Positions 18,806-28,284 are shown, numbered from the stretch's first letter. The stretch is 64,000 nucleotides of DNA from Elioraea tepida (GCF_019203965.1 NZ_CP076448.1:806001-870000); one strand, 5' to 3'. A program made the numbers and translations. Notes: generated by a model not told the origin, from the letters alone.

Positions 18806-20035
18806 ATGGCCCACGCGGTCTCGCCGCTCGCGCAACCCCTCCCCGACCTTCCGCCGATCGCGGGCGTTCGGCTCGGCGCGACGGCGGCCGGCATACGCTA
18901 TGTCGGGCGCGACGACCTCGTGATGGTCGAGCTCGCCCCCGGCACCACCGTCGCAGGCGTGTTCACCACGAATCGCTGCCCCGGAGCGCCGATCGACTGG
19001 TGCCGGTCGGCGCTGAAGGGCGGCAAGGCGCGGGCGCTCGTGGTCAACGCCGGCAATGCCAATGTCTTCACCGGACGCGCCGGTGCGGACGCGGTGCGGC
19101 AGTCGGCCGAGGCCGCGGCAGAGCTCGTCGGGTGCCGGTCGCGCGAGGTGTTCATCGCCTCCACAGGCGTGATCGGCCAGCCCCTTCCGGTCGAGAAGAT
19201 CACCGCCGCTCTGCCCTCGCTCCACGCCTCGCTCGCCGAGGACGGCTGGGAGCGCGCCGCGCGGGCGATCATGACCACCGACACCTTCCCCAAGGCAGCG
19301 ACCCGAACGGCGCGGATCGGCGAGACGGAGGTGCGGATCAGCGGCATCGCCAAGGGAAGCGGCATGATCGCCCCCGACATGGCGACGATGCTCGCCTTCG
19401 TGTTCACAGACGCGAAGCTGCCAGCGCCGCTCTTGCAGCGGCTGCTCACGAAGGGGGTGGCGACGAGCTTCAACTGCATCACGGTGGACAGCGACACCTC
19501 GACGTCGGACACGCTGCTTCTGTTCGCCACCGGAACGGCGAAGCACCCGCGCGTGCCGCCCGAAGGCGGCCCGATCCTGCGGGGCTTCCGCACCGCGCTC
19601 GATGCCGTACTGCACGAGCTTGCGCTTCTCGTGGTGCGCGACGGCGAGGGCGCGCAGAAGCTGATCAAGGTCTCGGTGTCGGGGGCGGTCAGCGCGACAT
19701 CGGCGCGGCGGGTTGCGCTCTCGATCGCCAACTCCCCCCTGGTCAAGACCGCGATCGCGGGCGAGGACGCGAACTGGGGGCGGATCGTCATGGCGGTGGG
19801 CAAGGCGGGGGAGCCTGCGGATCGCGACCGGCTCGGCGTCGCCATCGGCGGCGTCTGGATGGCGCGCAACGGCACGGTGGTCGAGGGCTACGACGAGGCG
19901 CCGGTGGTCGCCCATATCAAGGGGCGGGAGGTCGACATCGCCGTCGATCTCGGCCTCGGCCGAGGCGCTGCCACCGTGTGGACCTGCGACCTCACCCACG
20001 CCTATATCGACATCAATGGCAGTTACCGAAGCTGA
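18806..20035 (+). CDS. argJ: glutamate N-acetyltransferase / amino-acid N-acetyltransferase
   Basis: The bifunctional enzyme of cyclic arginine synthesis. It moves acetyl from N-acetylornithine to glutamate and, in bifunctional forms, also uses acetyl-CoA. The 409-aa precursor cleaves itself at Thr in the ATML motif (KGSGMIAPDMATMLAF, Thr about residue 194). The catalytic VNAGNANVFTG, STGVIGQ and ITVDSDTSTSD blocks are present, and the C-terminal TCDLTHAYIDINGSYRS is typical. The end overlaps the next gene by 20 bp, so translation is coupled. Confidence 0.96.
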   Translation: MAHAVSPLAQPLPDLPPIAGVRLGATAAGIRYVGRDDLVMVELAPGTTVAGVFTTNRCPGAPIDWCRSALKGGKARALVVNAGNANVFTGRAGADAVRQSAEAAAELVGCRSREVFIASTGVIGQPLPVEKITAALPSLHASLAEDGWERAARAIMTTDTFPKAATRTARIGETEVRISGIAKGSGMIAPDMATMLAFVFTDAKLPAPLLQRLLTKGVATSFNCITVDSDTSTSDTLLLFATGTAKHPRVPPEGGPILRGFRTALDAVLHELALLVVRDGEGAQKLIKVSVSGAVSATSARRVALSIANSPLVKTAIAGEDANWGRIVMAVGKAGEPADRDRLGVAIGGVWMARNGTVVEGYDEAPVVAHIKGREVDIAVDLGLGRGAATVWTCDLTHAYIDINGSYRS

Positions 20036-21023
20036 CGCCGCGGCCCACGTTCTCTTGACGGAACGGCTTCGGCTGCGCCCGCTCGCCCGCGACGATGCGC
20101 CTCAGCTGCACCGGCTGATCAACGACTGGGAGGTCGCGCGCAATCTCGGCTCGGTGCCGTTCCCGTACACGCGCGAGGCGCTCGAGGCGTGGATCGCGAC
20201 CACGGCAGAGGACCGAGCGGCCGGCCGTGCCTTCCATTTCTGCATCACCGGCCGCGCGGAGGAGCATCCGCTCGGCGTGATCGGGCTGACGCGCGTCGGC
20301 CCAGACGTGGCGCGTGTCGGCTACTGGGTCGGCCGACGCTACTGGGCACACGGCGTGGCGAGCGAGGCGGTCGCACGGCTCGTCGGCTGGGCGTTCGGCA
20401 CGCTCGGCCTCGACCGGCTCGTCGCTTATGTCGCCGACGACAACGCCCCCTCGATCCGCGTGCTCGAGAAGCAGGGCTTCCGCTTCACCCACGAGGCCGA
20501 GCACGACTTCGTCTCGCGCGGCGGAGCGTTCCCGGTGCGCTGGTTCGCGCTGACCCGGGCGGATTGGCTGGCAGCGAGCGGCCACGGCAGCCCCGCTGGC
20601 GATCCGCTCTCGCTCGGCGAGGACAGGCCGCTCGTTCTCGTCTCGGCGGTCGCTCTGATCGACAGCGACGGCCGCGTGCTCATCGCGCGCCGGCCCGAAG
20701 GCAAGGCTCTCGCGGGCCTATGGGAGTTCCCGGGCGGCAAGGTGCGCCCGGGCGAGACGCCCGAGGCGGCGCTGATCCGCGAACTCCGCGAGGAGCTCGG
20801 CATCGACGTCTCGGCCGCCTGCCTCGCGCCCTTCGCCTTCGCAAGCCATGCCTACGAGTCGTTCCACCTCCTTATGCCGCTCTATCTCTGCCGCCGCTGG
20901 CAGGGCACGCCGGTGCCGCGCGAAGGCCAGGCGCTCGCCTGGGTGCGGCCGCAGAAGCTCGCCGAATATCCGATGCCGCCGGCCGACAGGCCGCTCGTTG
21001 CGATGCTGCGCGACTGGCTCTGA
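20016..21023 (+). CDS. fused GNAT acetyltransferase - Nudix (MutT-like) hydrolase
   Basis: One uninterrupted 335-aa frame holds two enzymes. Residues about 12-175 form a RimJ/RimL-type GNAT domain (LTERLRLRPLARDDA, VGRRYWAHGVASEAV, NAPSIRVLEKQGF). Residues about 205-330 form a MutT-type Nudix domain whose box starts GGKVRPGETPEAA at about residue 240 and keeps REL-REELG. MutT enzymes clean oxidised dGTP from the nucleotide pool; the GNAT substrate is unknown. The ATG lies inside the argJ 3' end and starts MAVTEAD. No stop or restart signal separates the domains. Confidence 0.9.
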   Translation: MAVTEADAAAHVLLTERLRLRPLARDDAPQLHRLINDWEVARNLGSVPFPYTREALEAWIATTAEDRAAGRAFHFCITGRAEEHPLGVIGLTRVGPDVARVGYWVGRRYWAHGVASEAVARLVGWAFGTLGLDRLVAYVADDNAPSIRVLEKQGFRFTHEAEHDFVSRGGAFPVRWFALTRADWLAASGHGSPAGDPLSLGEDRPLVLVSAVALIDSDGRVLIARRPEGKALAGLWEFPGGKVRPGETPEAALIRELREELGIDVSAACLAPFAFASHAYESFHLLMPLYLCRRWQGTPVPREGQALAWVRPQKLAEYPMPPADRPLVAMLRDWL

Positions 21024-21052
21024 CGCCGCGTGAACGCCCTGACGAGGACGCG

Positions 21053-21823
21053 ATGACCGACACGCGCCCAACCGCCTGCCTGCTCGTGATTGGCGACGAG
21101 GTGCTCTCCGGCCGCACACGCGACGCCAACATCCAGTATCTCGGCACCCGCCTCAACGAGCTCGGGATCCCGCTGCGCGAGGTGCGTGTCATTCCCGATG
21201 ACCGTGCCGTGATCGTGGCGACCGTGAACGAGGTCCGCCACCGTTTCACCTACGTGTTCACCACCGGCGGCATCGGGCCGACGCATGACGACATCACGAG
21301 CGAGTGCATCGCTGAGGCCTTCGGCGTGCCGTGGGTGGTGCACCCCGAGGCCTATGCCGAGATGGCGGCGGACTATGCGCGCCGGAACCCGCCCGTGGAG
21401 TTCAACGCCGCGCGGCAGCGCATGGCGACGATGCCCGAGGGCGCGACCCTGATCCGAAATGCCGTCTCGGTCGCGCCTGGGTTCCGGATCGGCAATGTCA
21501 TCGTCATGGCGGGCGTGCCGAAGGTGATGCAGGCGATGTTCGAGGCGGTGGCGCCGACGCTCGAGGGCGGCATCCCCACGGTCAGCCGCAGCGTGCATGC
21601 GCAAGGCGTGCTCGAAGGCGCGATCGCCGAGCCGCTCGGGGCGATCCAGGCCGAGAGCCCAGGCGTGGCGCTCGGCAGCTACCCCTACTACCGGGCGGGC
21701 GGCAACGGGGTGGCGATCGTCGCGCGCGGCACCGACAGGGCCGCGGTCGAGGCGGCGATCGCGAAAGTGGCGGCGATGCTGCGCGCGGCCGGCGCCGAGC
21801 CTGTGTTCGGCGAGCCGGCCTGA
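21053..21823 (+). CDS. CinA-like molybdopterin-binding domain protein
   Basis: 256 aa covering only the MoaB/MogA-like fold of CinA (competence/damage-inducible protein A), without the C-terminal nicotinamide-deamidase part. The signature motifs are visible: LLVIGDEVLSGRTRDAN, FTTGGIGPTHDDITSE and MAGVPKVMQAM. The family is linked to ADP-ribose or CoA pyrophosphatase activity in some members; here the activity is unproven. The ATG follows GAGGACGCG, 29 bp after the GNAT-Nudix stop, so it probably ends the argJ operon. Confidence 0.85.
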   Translation: MTDTRPTACLLVIGDEVLSGRTRDANIQYLGTRLNELGIPLREVRVIPDDRAVIVATVNEVRHRFTYVFTTGGIGPTHDDITSECIAEAFGVPWVVHPEAYAEMAADYARRNPPVEFNAARQRMATMPEGATLIRNAVSVAPGFRIGNVIVMAGVPKVMQAMFEAVAPTLEGGIPTVSRSVHAQGVLEGAIAEPLGAIQAESPGVALGSYPYYRAGGNGVAIVARGTDRAAVEAAIAKVAAMLRAAGAEPVFGEPA

Positions 21824-21947
21824 GCTGAAGCGCGCCGCGGCCTCCCGCGCCGATGCCCTCCGCGCGAGGGTGACGGGGGAGGGCGGAGCACGGAACGCGT
21901 CGATCGAGGTCCGAGCGCGGTCTGCCCCCAGTCGGCGACCGCCCCCC

Positions 21948-22700
21948 TCACGCGATCAGAGCGACGAGTCCCACCGCGACCAGGATCGCATAGGCCACGG
22001 CGCGGAACGACGCCTGGCCGACGCGCCCGAAGAGAGCCGCGCCAAGGCGCACGAAGACGAGCAGGACCGGCACGAGAAGCGCCACCTTGACCAGAACCGT
22101 CATCGTGAACAGGCCCGTGACGAGGGGCGGCAGGAGCGCCACGAGCCCGAGCACGGCGAAGAACAGGATCAGGTTGGCGCGATGCTCGCGCGCCTCCTCG
22201 CTGCCCGCGAGCATGTAGAGGATCACCGGCGGCCCGCTCATCCCGGTCGAGCCCTTCATCAGCCCAGCCGTAGCGCCGACGGCGAGGGTGAGCGAGAGTG
22301 GCCGCGAGCCCCGGTAGCGCCAGCCGCTCGCGAGCACGGCGGCGAACAGGATCACGAGAACGCCCATAGCCCGCGTCAGCACGGCCGGGTCGGCCACCAC
22401 CAGAACCCAGGCGCCGAACGGCACGGCAAGGCAGGCCGCCCCCGCCATCGGCAGCGCGACGCGGCGATTGACGTGACGCCAGGCGCCCACCAGGAGCTGG
22501 CTGCCGATCAGCGCCTCCATCAGAAGCATCGTCGGCACCCCGACGGCCGGGCCCCAGAGCACGCTGTAGACGGGGGCGAGCGTCAGCGCCGTGCCGAAGC
22601 CCGCAAAGCCGCGCATCACCCCGGCGATGGCCGTCGCCACGGCCGCGACCGCAAGCCGCCACTCGAACGCCGCCGCGACGGCGGCGCCGAGCCCGCTCAT
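21948..22700 (-). CDS. TauE/SafE-family sulfite/anion exporter
   Basis: An inner-membrane protein of 250 aa with about seven to eight hydrophobic segments. The family hallmark half-repeats are present: GVMRGFAGFGTALTLAP in the first half and TAGLMKGSTGMSGPPVILYM in the second. Family members move sulfite, sulfoacetate or other small anions. The substrate is not evident and no sulphur-metabolism gene is near. It overlaps nothing and lies 10 bp before the DUF3553 gene end, so both may share a transcript. Confidence 0.85.
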   Translation of the reverse strand: MSGLGAAVAAAFEWRLAVAAVATAIAGVMRGFAGFGTALTLAPVYSVLWGPAVGVPTMLLMEALIGSQLLVGAWRHVNRRVALPMAGAACLAVPFGAWVLVVADPAVLTRAMGVLVILFAAVLASGWRYRGSRPLSLTLAVGATAGLMKGSTGMSGPPVILYMLAGSEEAREHRANLILFFAVLGLVALLPPLVTGLFTMTVLVKVALLVPVLLVFVRLGAALFGRVGQASFRAVAYAILVAVGLVALIA

Positions 22701-22710
22701 CCGGCCGCCC

Positions 22711-22893
22711 TCACCACGCCGGTGCGTCGTCGAGCGGCTCGAGCGGAACCACGGCGACGTTCACCAGCACCTTTCCGGCGTGCTCGAAATTCACCGTCAC
22801 ACGCGTGCCGACGACACTCTGCACCTGGCCCTCGCCCCAGTCGGGACGGAGAGGGTTGCGCACACGCTGGCCCGGGACGAGGGTGGAGGACAC
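22711..22893 (-). CDS. DUF3553-domain small protein
   Basis: A 60-aa protein that matches the short DUF3553 family: VPGQRVRNPLRPDWGEGQVQ, VTVNFEHAGKVLVN and PLEP near the end. The family has an SH3/KOW-like look (also found at the C-terminus of UvrD/PcrA-type helicases), so nucleic-acid or protein binding is plausible. The start is GTG at 22893. TATCTT just upstream on the minus strand could be a -10 element that makes the mRNA nearly leaderless. Confidence 0.75.
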   Translation of the reverse strand: MSSTLVPGQRVRNPLRPDWGEGQVQSVVGTRVTVNFEHAGKVLVNVAVVPLEPLDDAPAW

Positions 22894-23034
22894 GCGCGGA
22901 AGATAGGCTGGCGGCGGCGTTCGCACCACCGGCTTCGGCCGGCCTCCGGCCGATCGAGGCGGCTTGCGAGTCCTGGCGCGGGCGTCAGAAGGGCACGTTG
23001 GGCGATCGACCCGGCTCAAGGGAGGAACCAACTG

Positions 23035-24012
23035 ATGCGCACACTCGGCCGACGGGCAGCGGTTGGCGGCATCGCCGCCGGGCTTGCCGCCCCCGCCATC
23101 GCCACGGCGCAGGCCTGGCCTGCAGGCCCGATCAGGATCGTCGTCCCCTTCCCGCCGGGCGGCAGCACCGACGCCGTCGCACGCCTCGCCGCGCCAGGGC
23201 TTCAGGCGGCGCTCGGCGTGCCGATCGTGGTCGAGAACCGCGCCGGAGCCGCAGGCAGCATTGGCACGGGCGTGGTCGCCAACGCCGCGCCGGACGGCAA
23301 CACCTGGCTTCTCACCTTCGACAGCCATGCCGTGTTGGAGGCGCTCCTGCCGAGCCTCGGCTTCTCGCCGGCGCGCGACCTCGCCCCGGTGATGCATATC
23401 GGGGGCGCTCCCTACGTGCTCGCGACCAAGCCGGACAAGCCGTTCCGCAGCATCGCCGACGTCATCGCGGCGGCAAGGGCGCGGCCCGACACCGTGAGCT
23501 TCGGCTCGACCGGCAACGGCACGATCGGCCATCTCGCGATGACGCTCTTCGGCCAGCGCGCCGGCGTGAAACTCACCCACATCGCCTATCGCGGCGGCGG
23601 CCCGGCGGTGACGGATGCGGTCGCCGGCGTGATAGACCTCGTGATCGGCTCCGCCGCCGTGCTCGCCCCGCAGATCAGCGGCGGCCGGCTTCGCGCAGTC
23701 GTTCAAATGGGGGCGGAGCGGCTGCCGGGGCTCGCCGACACGCCGACGATGCAGCAATCCGGGTTCGACGGCTTTGTCGCCGAGGCGTGGTGGTGTGTTT
23801 TCGCGCCTGCCCGCACGCCGGCCCCGGTGATCGCCCGGTTCCACGAGGCCCTGCTCGCTGCCTTCCGGGACCCGCGCGTCGTCGAGACGATGACGAATGC
23901 GCAACAGGCCCGGCTCGTGCTCTCCACACCCGAGGAGTGCGGCCGGTTCGTGGCGCGCGAGACCGAGGTGTGGAGCAAGGTGGTGCGCGACTACGCCATC
24001 AGGCCGGACTGA
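23035..24012 (+). CDS. tripartite tricarboxylate transporter substrate-binding protein (TctC/Bug family)
   Basis: A periplasmic solute receptor of 325 aa. A signal peptide with GRRAAVGGIAAGLAAPAIA ends near residue 26. The Bug signatures follow: PIRIVVPFPPGGSTDAVAR, VENRAGAAGSIGTGVV, SFGSTGNGTIGHLA and HIAYRGGGPAVTD. These proteins bind carboxylates or nicotinate-like acids. A GGAGG at 23021-23025 precedes the ATG. The TctA/TctB membrane genes are not beside it, as is common for orphan Bug proteins. Confidence 0.9.
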   Translation: MRTLGRRAAVGGIAAGLAAPAIATAQAWPAGPIRIVVPFPPGGSTDAVARLAAPGLQAALGVPIVVENRAGAAGSIGTGVVANAAPDGNTWLLTFDSHAVLEALLPSLGFSPARDLAPVMHIGGAPYVLATKPDKPFRSIADVIAAARARPDTVSFGSTGNGTIGHLAMTLFGQRAGVKLTHIAYRGGGPAVTDAVAGVIDLVIGSAAVLAPQISGGRLRAVVQMGAERLPGLADTPTMQQSGFDGFVAEAWWCVFAPARTPAPVIARFHEALLAAFRDPRVVETMTNAQQARLVLSTPEECGRFVARETEVWSKVVRDYAIRPD

Positions 24013-24021
24013 CCGAGCGGG

Positions 24022-24960
24022 CTAACGCGCCCAAGGGTTCCGCACAATAAGCCGGCGCCGCGGCGGTGCAGGCGCGGTGTGCCACGCCGGCTCCCAGCCG
24101 AAGGGCTGATCGAGCGGCCGCGCGATCGTGGCGAGCGCCGCGATCCTCTGCGCGACCGTCGGGTGGGTCCGGAACCAGCGAAGCCAGAAGGGGCCGCGCG
24201 CCGCGAGCCGCTCGAAATCGTCGCCCTGGATGCGCTCGATCCGGGCGAGCGCCGAGGCAAGCGCCTCCGGATCGCCGGTCAGCTCCGCCGCTTCGGCATC
24301 GGCGAGGAACTCGCGCGATCGGGAGAGCGAGAGCGTGAGCAGATCGGCCGCGAGCGGCGACAGGATCAGCAGCGCGGGAAGAAGCGGATGCGCGCCGATC
24401 GCGCCGAGGCCCACGACCAGAGCGACGATCAGCCCCGCCTGGGCCATCGCCCGTGTGGCCGTGGCCGCGACGGTCGCAAGCCGCAGGACGAACAGGTCGC
24501 CGTGGCGTATGTGGCTGACCTCGTGTGCGAGCACCGCGGCGAGTTCCCGCGGCGTCAGGGCCTCGACCAGAGAGCGGGTGACGCCGATGCCGGGATCCGA
24601 CGTGGTTCCGCCGGCGACCGCCTGGAGCGGGCGCTGCGGCAGGAGCCAGAGCCGCGGGGCCGCGGGCAGGCCGGCGCGACGCGACAGCTCCGCGACCATC
24701 GCGTACAGACCCGGCGCCTGGAAGGGCGACAGCGGCACCGCGCCGAACCCCTGGCGGAACAGGACCTCGCCCGGAACCGCGGAGAACAGGAGCGTGCTCG
24801 CGGCGAAGGCGGCGCCGACAACAAGCCCCTCAACGCCCGCCGCGAGCTGGCCGACCCCCCCGGCTAGCAGGACGAGCACGCCGAGGGTCGCCGCCGTCTC
24901 GAGCCGGTTGCGGCGGCGTGCGCGGGCGAGCGCACCCGCGTCGGTCATAAGCCGTGGCAT
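24022..24960 (-). CDS. M48-family membrane zinc metalloprotease (HtpX-like)
   Basis: A 312-aa membrane peptidase. Two hydrophobic spans lie before the active site (about residues 23-40 and 44-62). The zinc motif HEVSH is at 146-150 and the third ligand glutamate is in SREFLADAEAAEL (about 215). A second hydrophobic pair at about 168-212 precedes it. HtpX-type proteases remove damaged membrane proteins under stress. The region does not show heat-shock elements I can recognise. The start could also be Met5. It converges with the TctC gene. Confidence 0.85.
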   Translation of the reverse strand: MPRLMTDAGALARARRRNRLETAATLGVLVLLAGGVGQLAAGVEGLVVGAAFAASTLLFSAVPGEVLFRQGFGAVPLSPFQAPGLYAMVAELSRRAGLPAAPRLWLLPQRPLQAVAGGTTSDPGIGVTRSLVEALTPRELAAVLAHEVSHIRHGDLFVLRLATVAATATRAMAQAGLIVALVVGLGAIGAHPLLPALLILSPLAADLLTLSLSRSREFLADAEAAELTGDPEALASALARIERIQGDDFERLAARGPFWLRWFRTHPTVAQRIAALATIARPLDQPFGWEPAWHTAPAPPRRRLIVRNPWAR

Positions 24961-25055
24961 CAGCCGCCTCTTCCCGTCATGCCGGCGGTGGTATCGCCTT
25001 CGCGCGCCGGGCGCTATAGGAGCGCCTCGCCCCCGCGCCGTCCACGGTCCTGCCC

Positions 25056-26492
25056 ATGCCCGAGATCCGCCCCTCTCCCGTCATTCCCGTGATCCTCTCG
25101 GGCGGAACCGGCACCAGGCTCTGGCCGGCGAGCCGCGAGAGCCTGCCGAAACAGCTCCTGCCGCTGATCTCCGACAGGACCATGCTGGTCGAGACGGCTC
25201 TCCGCGCCTCGGCGGAGGCCGGCTTCGCCCCGCCGATCGTGGTCTGCAACGAGGCGCACCGGTTCCTGGTCGGCGAGCAGCTTCGCGAAGCGGGCATTAC
25301 GGGAGCGCGGATCGTGCTCGAGCCGGAGGGGCGGAACAGCGCGCCTGCGATCGCCGCCGCCGCTCTCCTTGTCGCCGAGACCGAGCCCGATGCCACGCTG
25401 TGGATGATGGCGGCGGATGCGGTGATCGCCGACATCCCCGCCCTGCACGCTGCCGTCGACGCTGCCGCCACCGCCGCCCGCGCGGGACATGTCGTCACCT
25501 TCGGCATGACGCCGACCGCAGCCGAGACAGGCTACGGCTACATCGAGACGGGCGACCCGCTTCCTGGCCTGCCCGGCGTGCTTGCGGTGAGGCGCTTCAC
25601 CGAGAAGCCGGATGCCGCCACCGCCGCGGCCTTCGTCGCGGGGGGGCGGCACTTGTGGAACAGCGGGATGTTCGTGTTCACCGCGGCAACGCTGATCGCC
25701 GAGCTCGAGCAGCACGCGCCCTCGGTGCTCGAGGCTGTGCGCAAAGCCGTCGCGGCACGCACGACCGACCTCGACTTCATCCGGCTTGACCGTGCCGCCT
25801 TCGCCGCCTGCCCCTCGATCAGCCTCGACTATGCGGTGGCGGAGAAGACGAGCCGGGCGGCGGTGGTTCCGGCCTCGCTCGGATGGTCGGATGTCGGCTC
25901 CTGGGCGGCTCTGTGGGAGCTCGCCGCGAAGGACGCTTCCGGGAACGTCGCCATCGGCAACGTTCTCGTCGAGGACTGTCGCAACGCCTATGTGCGCAGC
26001 GACGGCCCGCTCGTCGCCGTGCTCGGCCTCGAGGACGCCGTCGTGGTCGCGACCGAGGACGCCGTGCTCGCCATGCCGCGGTCGCGCGCCCAGGACGTCA
26101 AGCGTGTGGTTGATCGGCTGAAGGCGGCGAAGCGGAGGGAGGCGACGGAGCATCGCCGCATGTACCGCCCCTGGGGGTTCTACGAGGGCCTGATCGCGGG
26201 CGAGCGGTTCCAGGTGAAGCGGATCGTCGTTCAGCCGGGCGGGCGGCTGTCGCTGCAGAAGCATTTCCATCGCGCCGAGCACTGGGTGGTGGTGGCTGGC
26301 ACGGCCGAGGTGACGCGCGGCGACAAGGTGCTGCTTCTGCGCGAGAACGAGAGCGTGTACCTGCCGCTCGGCTGCGTGCACCGCCTGGTCAATCCGGGCA
26401 GGATCCCGCTCGTGCTGATCGAGGTCCAGTCCGGCTCCTATCTCGGGGAGGACGACATCGTCCGGCTCGAGGACGTCTACGGCCGCAGCTGA
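25056..26492 (+). CDS. manC: mannose-1-phosphate guanylyltransferase / mannose-6-phosphate isomerase
   Basis: A bifunctional 478-aa enzyme that makes GDP-mannose for exopolysaccharide, LPS or glycoprotein sugars. The N-terminal nucleotidyltransferase (about 10-285) starts with VILSGGTGTRLWPASR and has FTEKPDAATA and WNSGMFVF. The C-terminal cupin isomerase (about 365-475) has RPWGFYEGL, GGRLSLQKHFHRAEHWVVV with metal-binding His residues, and VHRLVNPG. No sugar cluster adjoins it in the window, so it stands alone. It converges with the hybrid kinase gene. Confidence 0.95.
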   Translation: MPEIRPSPVIPVILSGGTGTRLWPASRESLPKQLLPLISDRTMLVETALRASAEAGFAPPIVVCNEAHRFLVGEQLREAGITGARIVLEPEGRNSAPAIAAAALLVAETEPDATLWMMAADAVIADIPALHAAVDAAATAARAGHVVTFGMTPTAAETGYGYIETGDPLPGLPGVLAVRRFTEKPDAATAAAFVAGGRHLWNSGMFVFTAATLIAELEQHAPSVLEAVRKAVAARTTDLDFIRLDRAAFAACPSISLDYAVAEKTSRAAVVPASLGWSDVGSWAALWELAAKDASGNVAIGNVLVEDCRNAYVRSDGPLVAVLGLEDAVVVATEDAVLAMPRSRAQDVKRVVDRLKAAKRREATEHRRMYRPWGFYEGLIAGERFQVKRIVVQPGGRLSLQKHFHRAEHWVVVAGTAEVTRGDKVLLLRENESVYLPLGCVHRLVNPGRIPLVLIEVQSGSYLGEDDIVRLEDVYGRS

Positions 26493-26571
26493 GGCGCTCC
26501 CCGGCGGGCGGGCGCCTGTCGCGGCGTGCCGCTGGCCAGGTGCCGGACGGACGGCAACGGGGAGGGACCGC

Positions 26572-28284
26572 TCACGCCACCAGCGTGTCGAGCCGGGCGG
26601 CGAGCTCCTTGAGGGAGAACGGTTTGGGGAGGAACTGGACGGGCGCCCCGGGCAGATCGGCGATCGCCTCGGTCTCGGCATAGCCGGAGACGAGGATGAC
26701 GGGCAGTGAGGGGAGGGACGCGCGCACGGCTCGGACGAGCGCCGCCCCATCCATTCCGGGCATGGACACGTCGCTCACGAGCGCCGCCGGCGGCTCCTGC
26801 TCGTCGGCGAGCAGAGCGAGCGCCGCCTCGGCCGAGTCGGCCGTGAGCACCCGCCACCCTGCCCGTGCGAGGCCGCGCGCGGTCAGCCGTCGCACGGACT
26901 CCTCGTCCTCGACCAGGAGAACGGTGCCGCGGGTCGGCAGCGTTTCGGGGGAGACATCCGCGGGCTCGGACTCGGCGGGCGTGGGCTGGGTCGGGACCGC
27001 TGTCGGCTGCGGCCGCGGGGCGTGCTGCTCGGGCGGCGGGTCGGGCCCGATCGCGCCCTCGTGCCGCGGCAGGTAGATCCGGAAGGTCGTGCCCTCGCCG
27101 CGCGTGCTCTCGACCGCGACGAATCCATCCGTCTGCCGAACGATCCCGTACACCATCGCAAGCCCGAGCCCCGTGCCCCCCTGGTCGCGCTTAGTGGTGA
27201 AAAACGGCTCGAAGAGGCGGGGGATATGCTCGGGCGGGATGCCGCAGCCGGTGTCGGCGACCTCGACCATCGCGTAACGGCCGGGCGGGATCACCTCCTG
27301 GCCACGCACCAGCGGCCGATGGAGGGTCACGGCGCCGGTGCGTATCCCGAGCCGCCCGCCCTCCGGCATCGCATCGCGTGCGTTCAGCGCGAGATTGACG
27401 ATCACCTGGTCGAACTGAACCGGATCGACGCGCACCAGGCAGCCCGGACGGTCGAGATCGAGCGAGATTACGATCCGCTGGCCGAGCAGCCGGCGCAACA
27501 GGCTCGCCACGTCCTCGATCGCCGCGTTCAGCGCGATCACCCGCGGCTGCAGCGTCTGCTTGCGGCCGAAGGCGAGCAGCTGGCGCACGAGCGCCGCCCC
27601 GCGCTCGGCGCTGCGGCGCACGTGGATGAGATCGGCCCGCGTCGCCTCGTCGAGCTCCGGCCGCTCGAGCCCCATGTCGGCCGCGGCGATGATCGCAGTG
27701 AGCAGATTGTTGAAGTCGTGCGCGATACCGCCCGCGAGCTGCCCCACCGCCTGCATCTTCTGCGTCTGCGCGAGCTGCATCTCGAGCGCCCGGTGGCGGG
27801 TGATGTCGATCAGCCGAACAACGGCACCGCCGATCTGGCCGTCATCCTCCACGAGCGGCGAGATCGAGACCATCGCGACCGTCGTCCCCGCGGGGTCCTC
27901 GTCCGGCCGCTCCTTGGCACGGCCGAGCCGGAGCTCGAGGCCGGTTCTGCCCGACCGCATCACCGAGAGCCGCGCGAACTCGGCCTCGAGCAGATGCCGG
28001 TCCTCGGGATGGACGAGATCGGCGAGCGGAAGCCCGGGCACCACCCCGGCCGCCGGAACGCCGGCGATGCTCGCCACCGCCGCATTGGCGGCGACGATCC
28101 GCCCCTCCCAGTCAACGATGGCGATGCCGAGCGCCGCCTCCTCGAACAGGCGGCGCCAGGCTGCGCCGTCGCCGGCGACGAGAGCGGCAAGACGCGCCGA
28201 CCCGACACGGCCTTGCCCCGGGGTGGTCGTCTCAGCGGGCGCCACCAGTGGCCCCCACGCCGCGCCCGCTGAGACGCCAGACAT
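26572..28284 (-). CDS. cckA: hybrid sensor histidine kinase, CckA-like
   Basis: About 570 aa: one PAS domain (about 45-165), a HisKA dimerisation domain with the CckA-type motif GQLAGGIAHDFNNLLTAI (His189), an HATPase domain (about 295-410; DTGCGIPPEHIPRLFEPFF, GTGLGLAMVYGI) and a C-terminal receiver (about 455-568; SDVSMPGMDG). CckA feeds phosphate through ChpT to CtrA, the alphaproteobacterial cell-cycle and motility regulator. Adjacency to fliQ-fliR-flhB matches the Caulobacter order. Unlike Caulobacter CckA, no membrane span is visible. The start at 28284 overlaps flhB by 53 bp; GTG 28245 is an alternative. Confidence 0.8.
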   Translation of the reverse strand: MSGVSAGAAWGPLVAPAETTTPGQGRVGSARLAALVAGDGAAWRRLFEEAALGIAIVDWEGRIVAANAAVASIAGVPAAGVVPGLPLADLVHPEDRHLLEAEFARLSVMRSGRTGLELRLGRAKERPDEDPAGTTVAMVSISPLVEDDGQIGGAVVRLIDITRHRALEMQLAQTQKMQAVGQLAGGIAHDFNNLLTAIIAAADMGLERPELDEATRADLIHVRRSAERGAALVRQLLAFGRKQTLQPRVIALNAAIEDVASLLRRLLGQRIVISLDLDRPGCLVRVDPVQFDQVIVNLALNARDAMPEGGRLGIRTGAVTLHRPLVRGQEVIPPGRYAMVEVADTGCGIPPEHIPRLFEPFFTTKRDQGGTGLGLAMVYGIVRQTDGFVAVESTRGEGTTFRIYLPRHEGAIGPDPPPEQHAPRPQPTAVPTQPTPAESEPADVSPETLPTRGTVLLVEDEESVRRLTARGLARAGWRVLTADSAEAALALLADEQEPPAALVSDVSMPGMDGAALVRAVRASLPSLPVILVSGYAETEAIADLPGAPVQFLPKPFSLKELAARLDTLVA

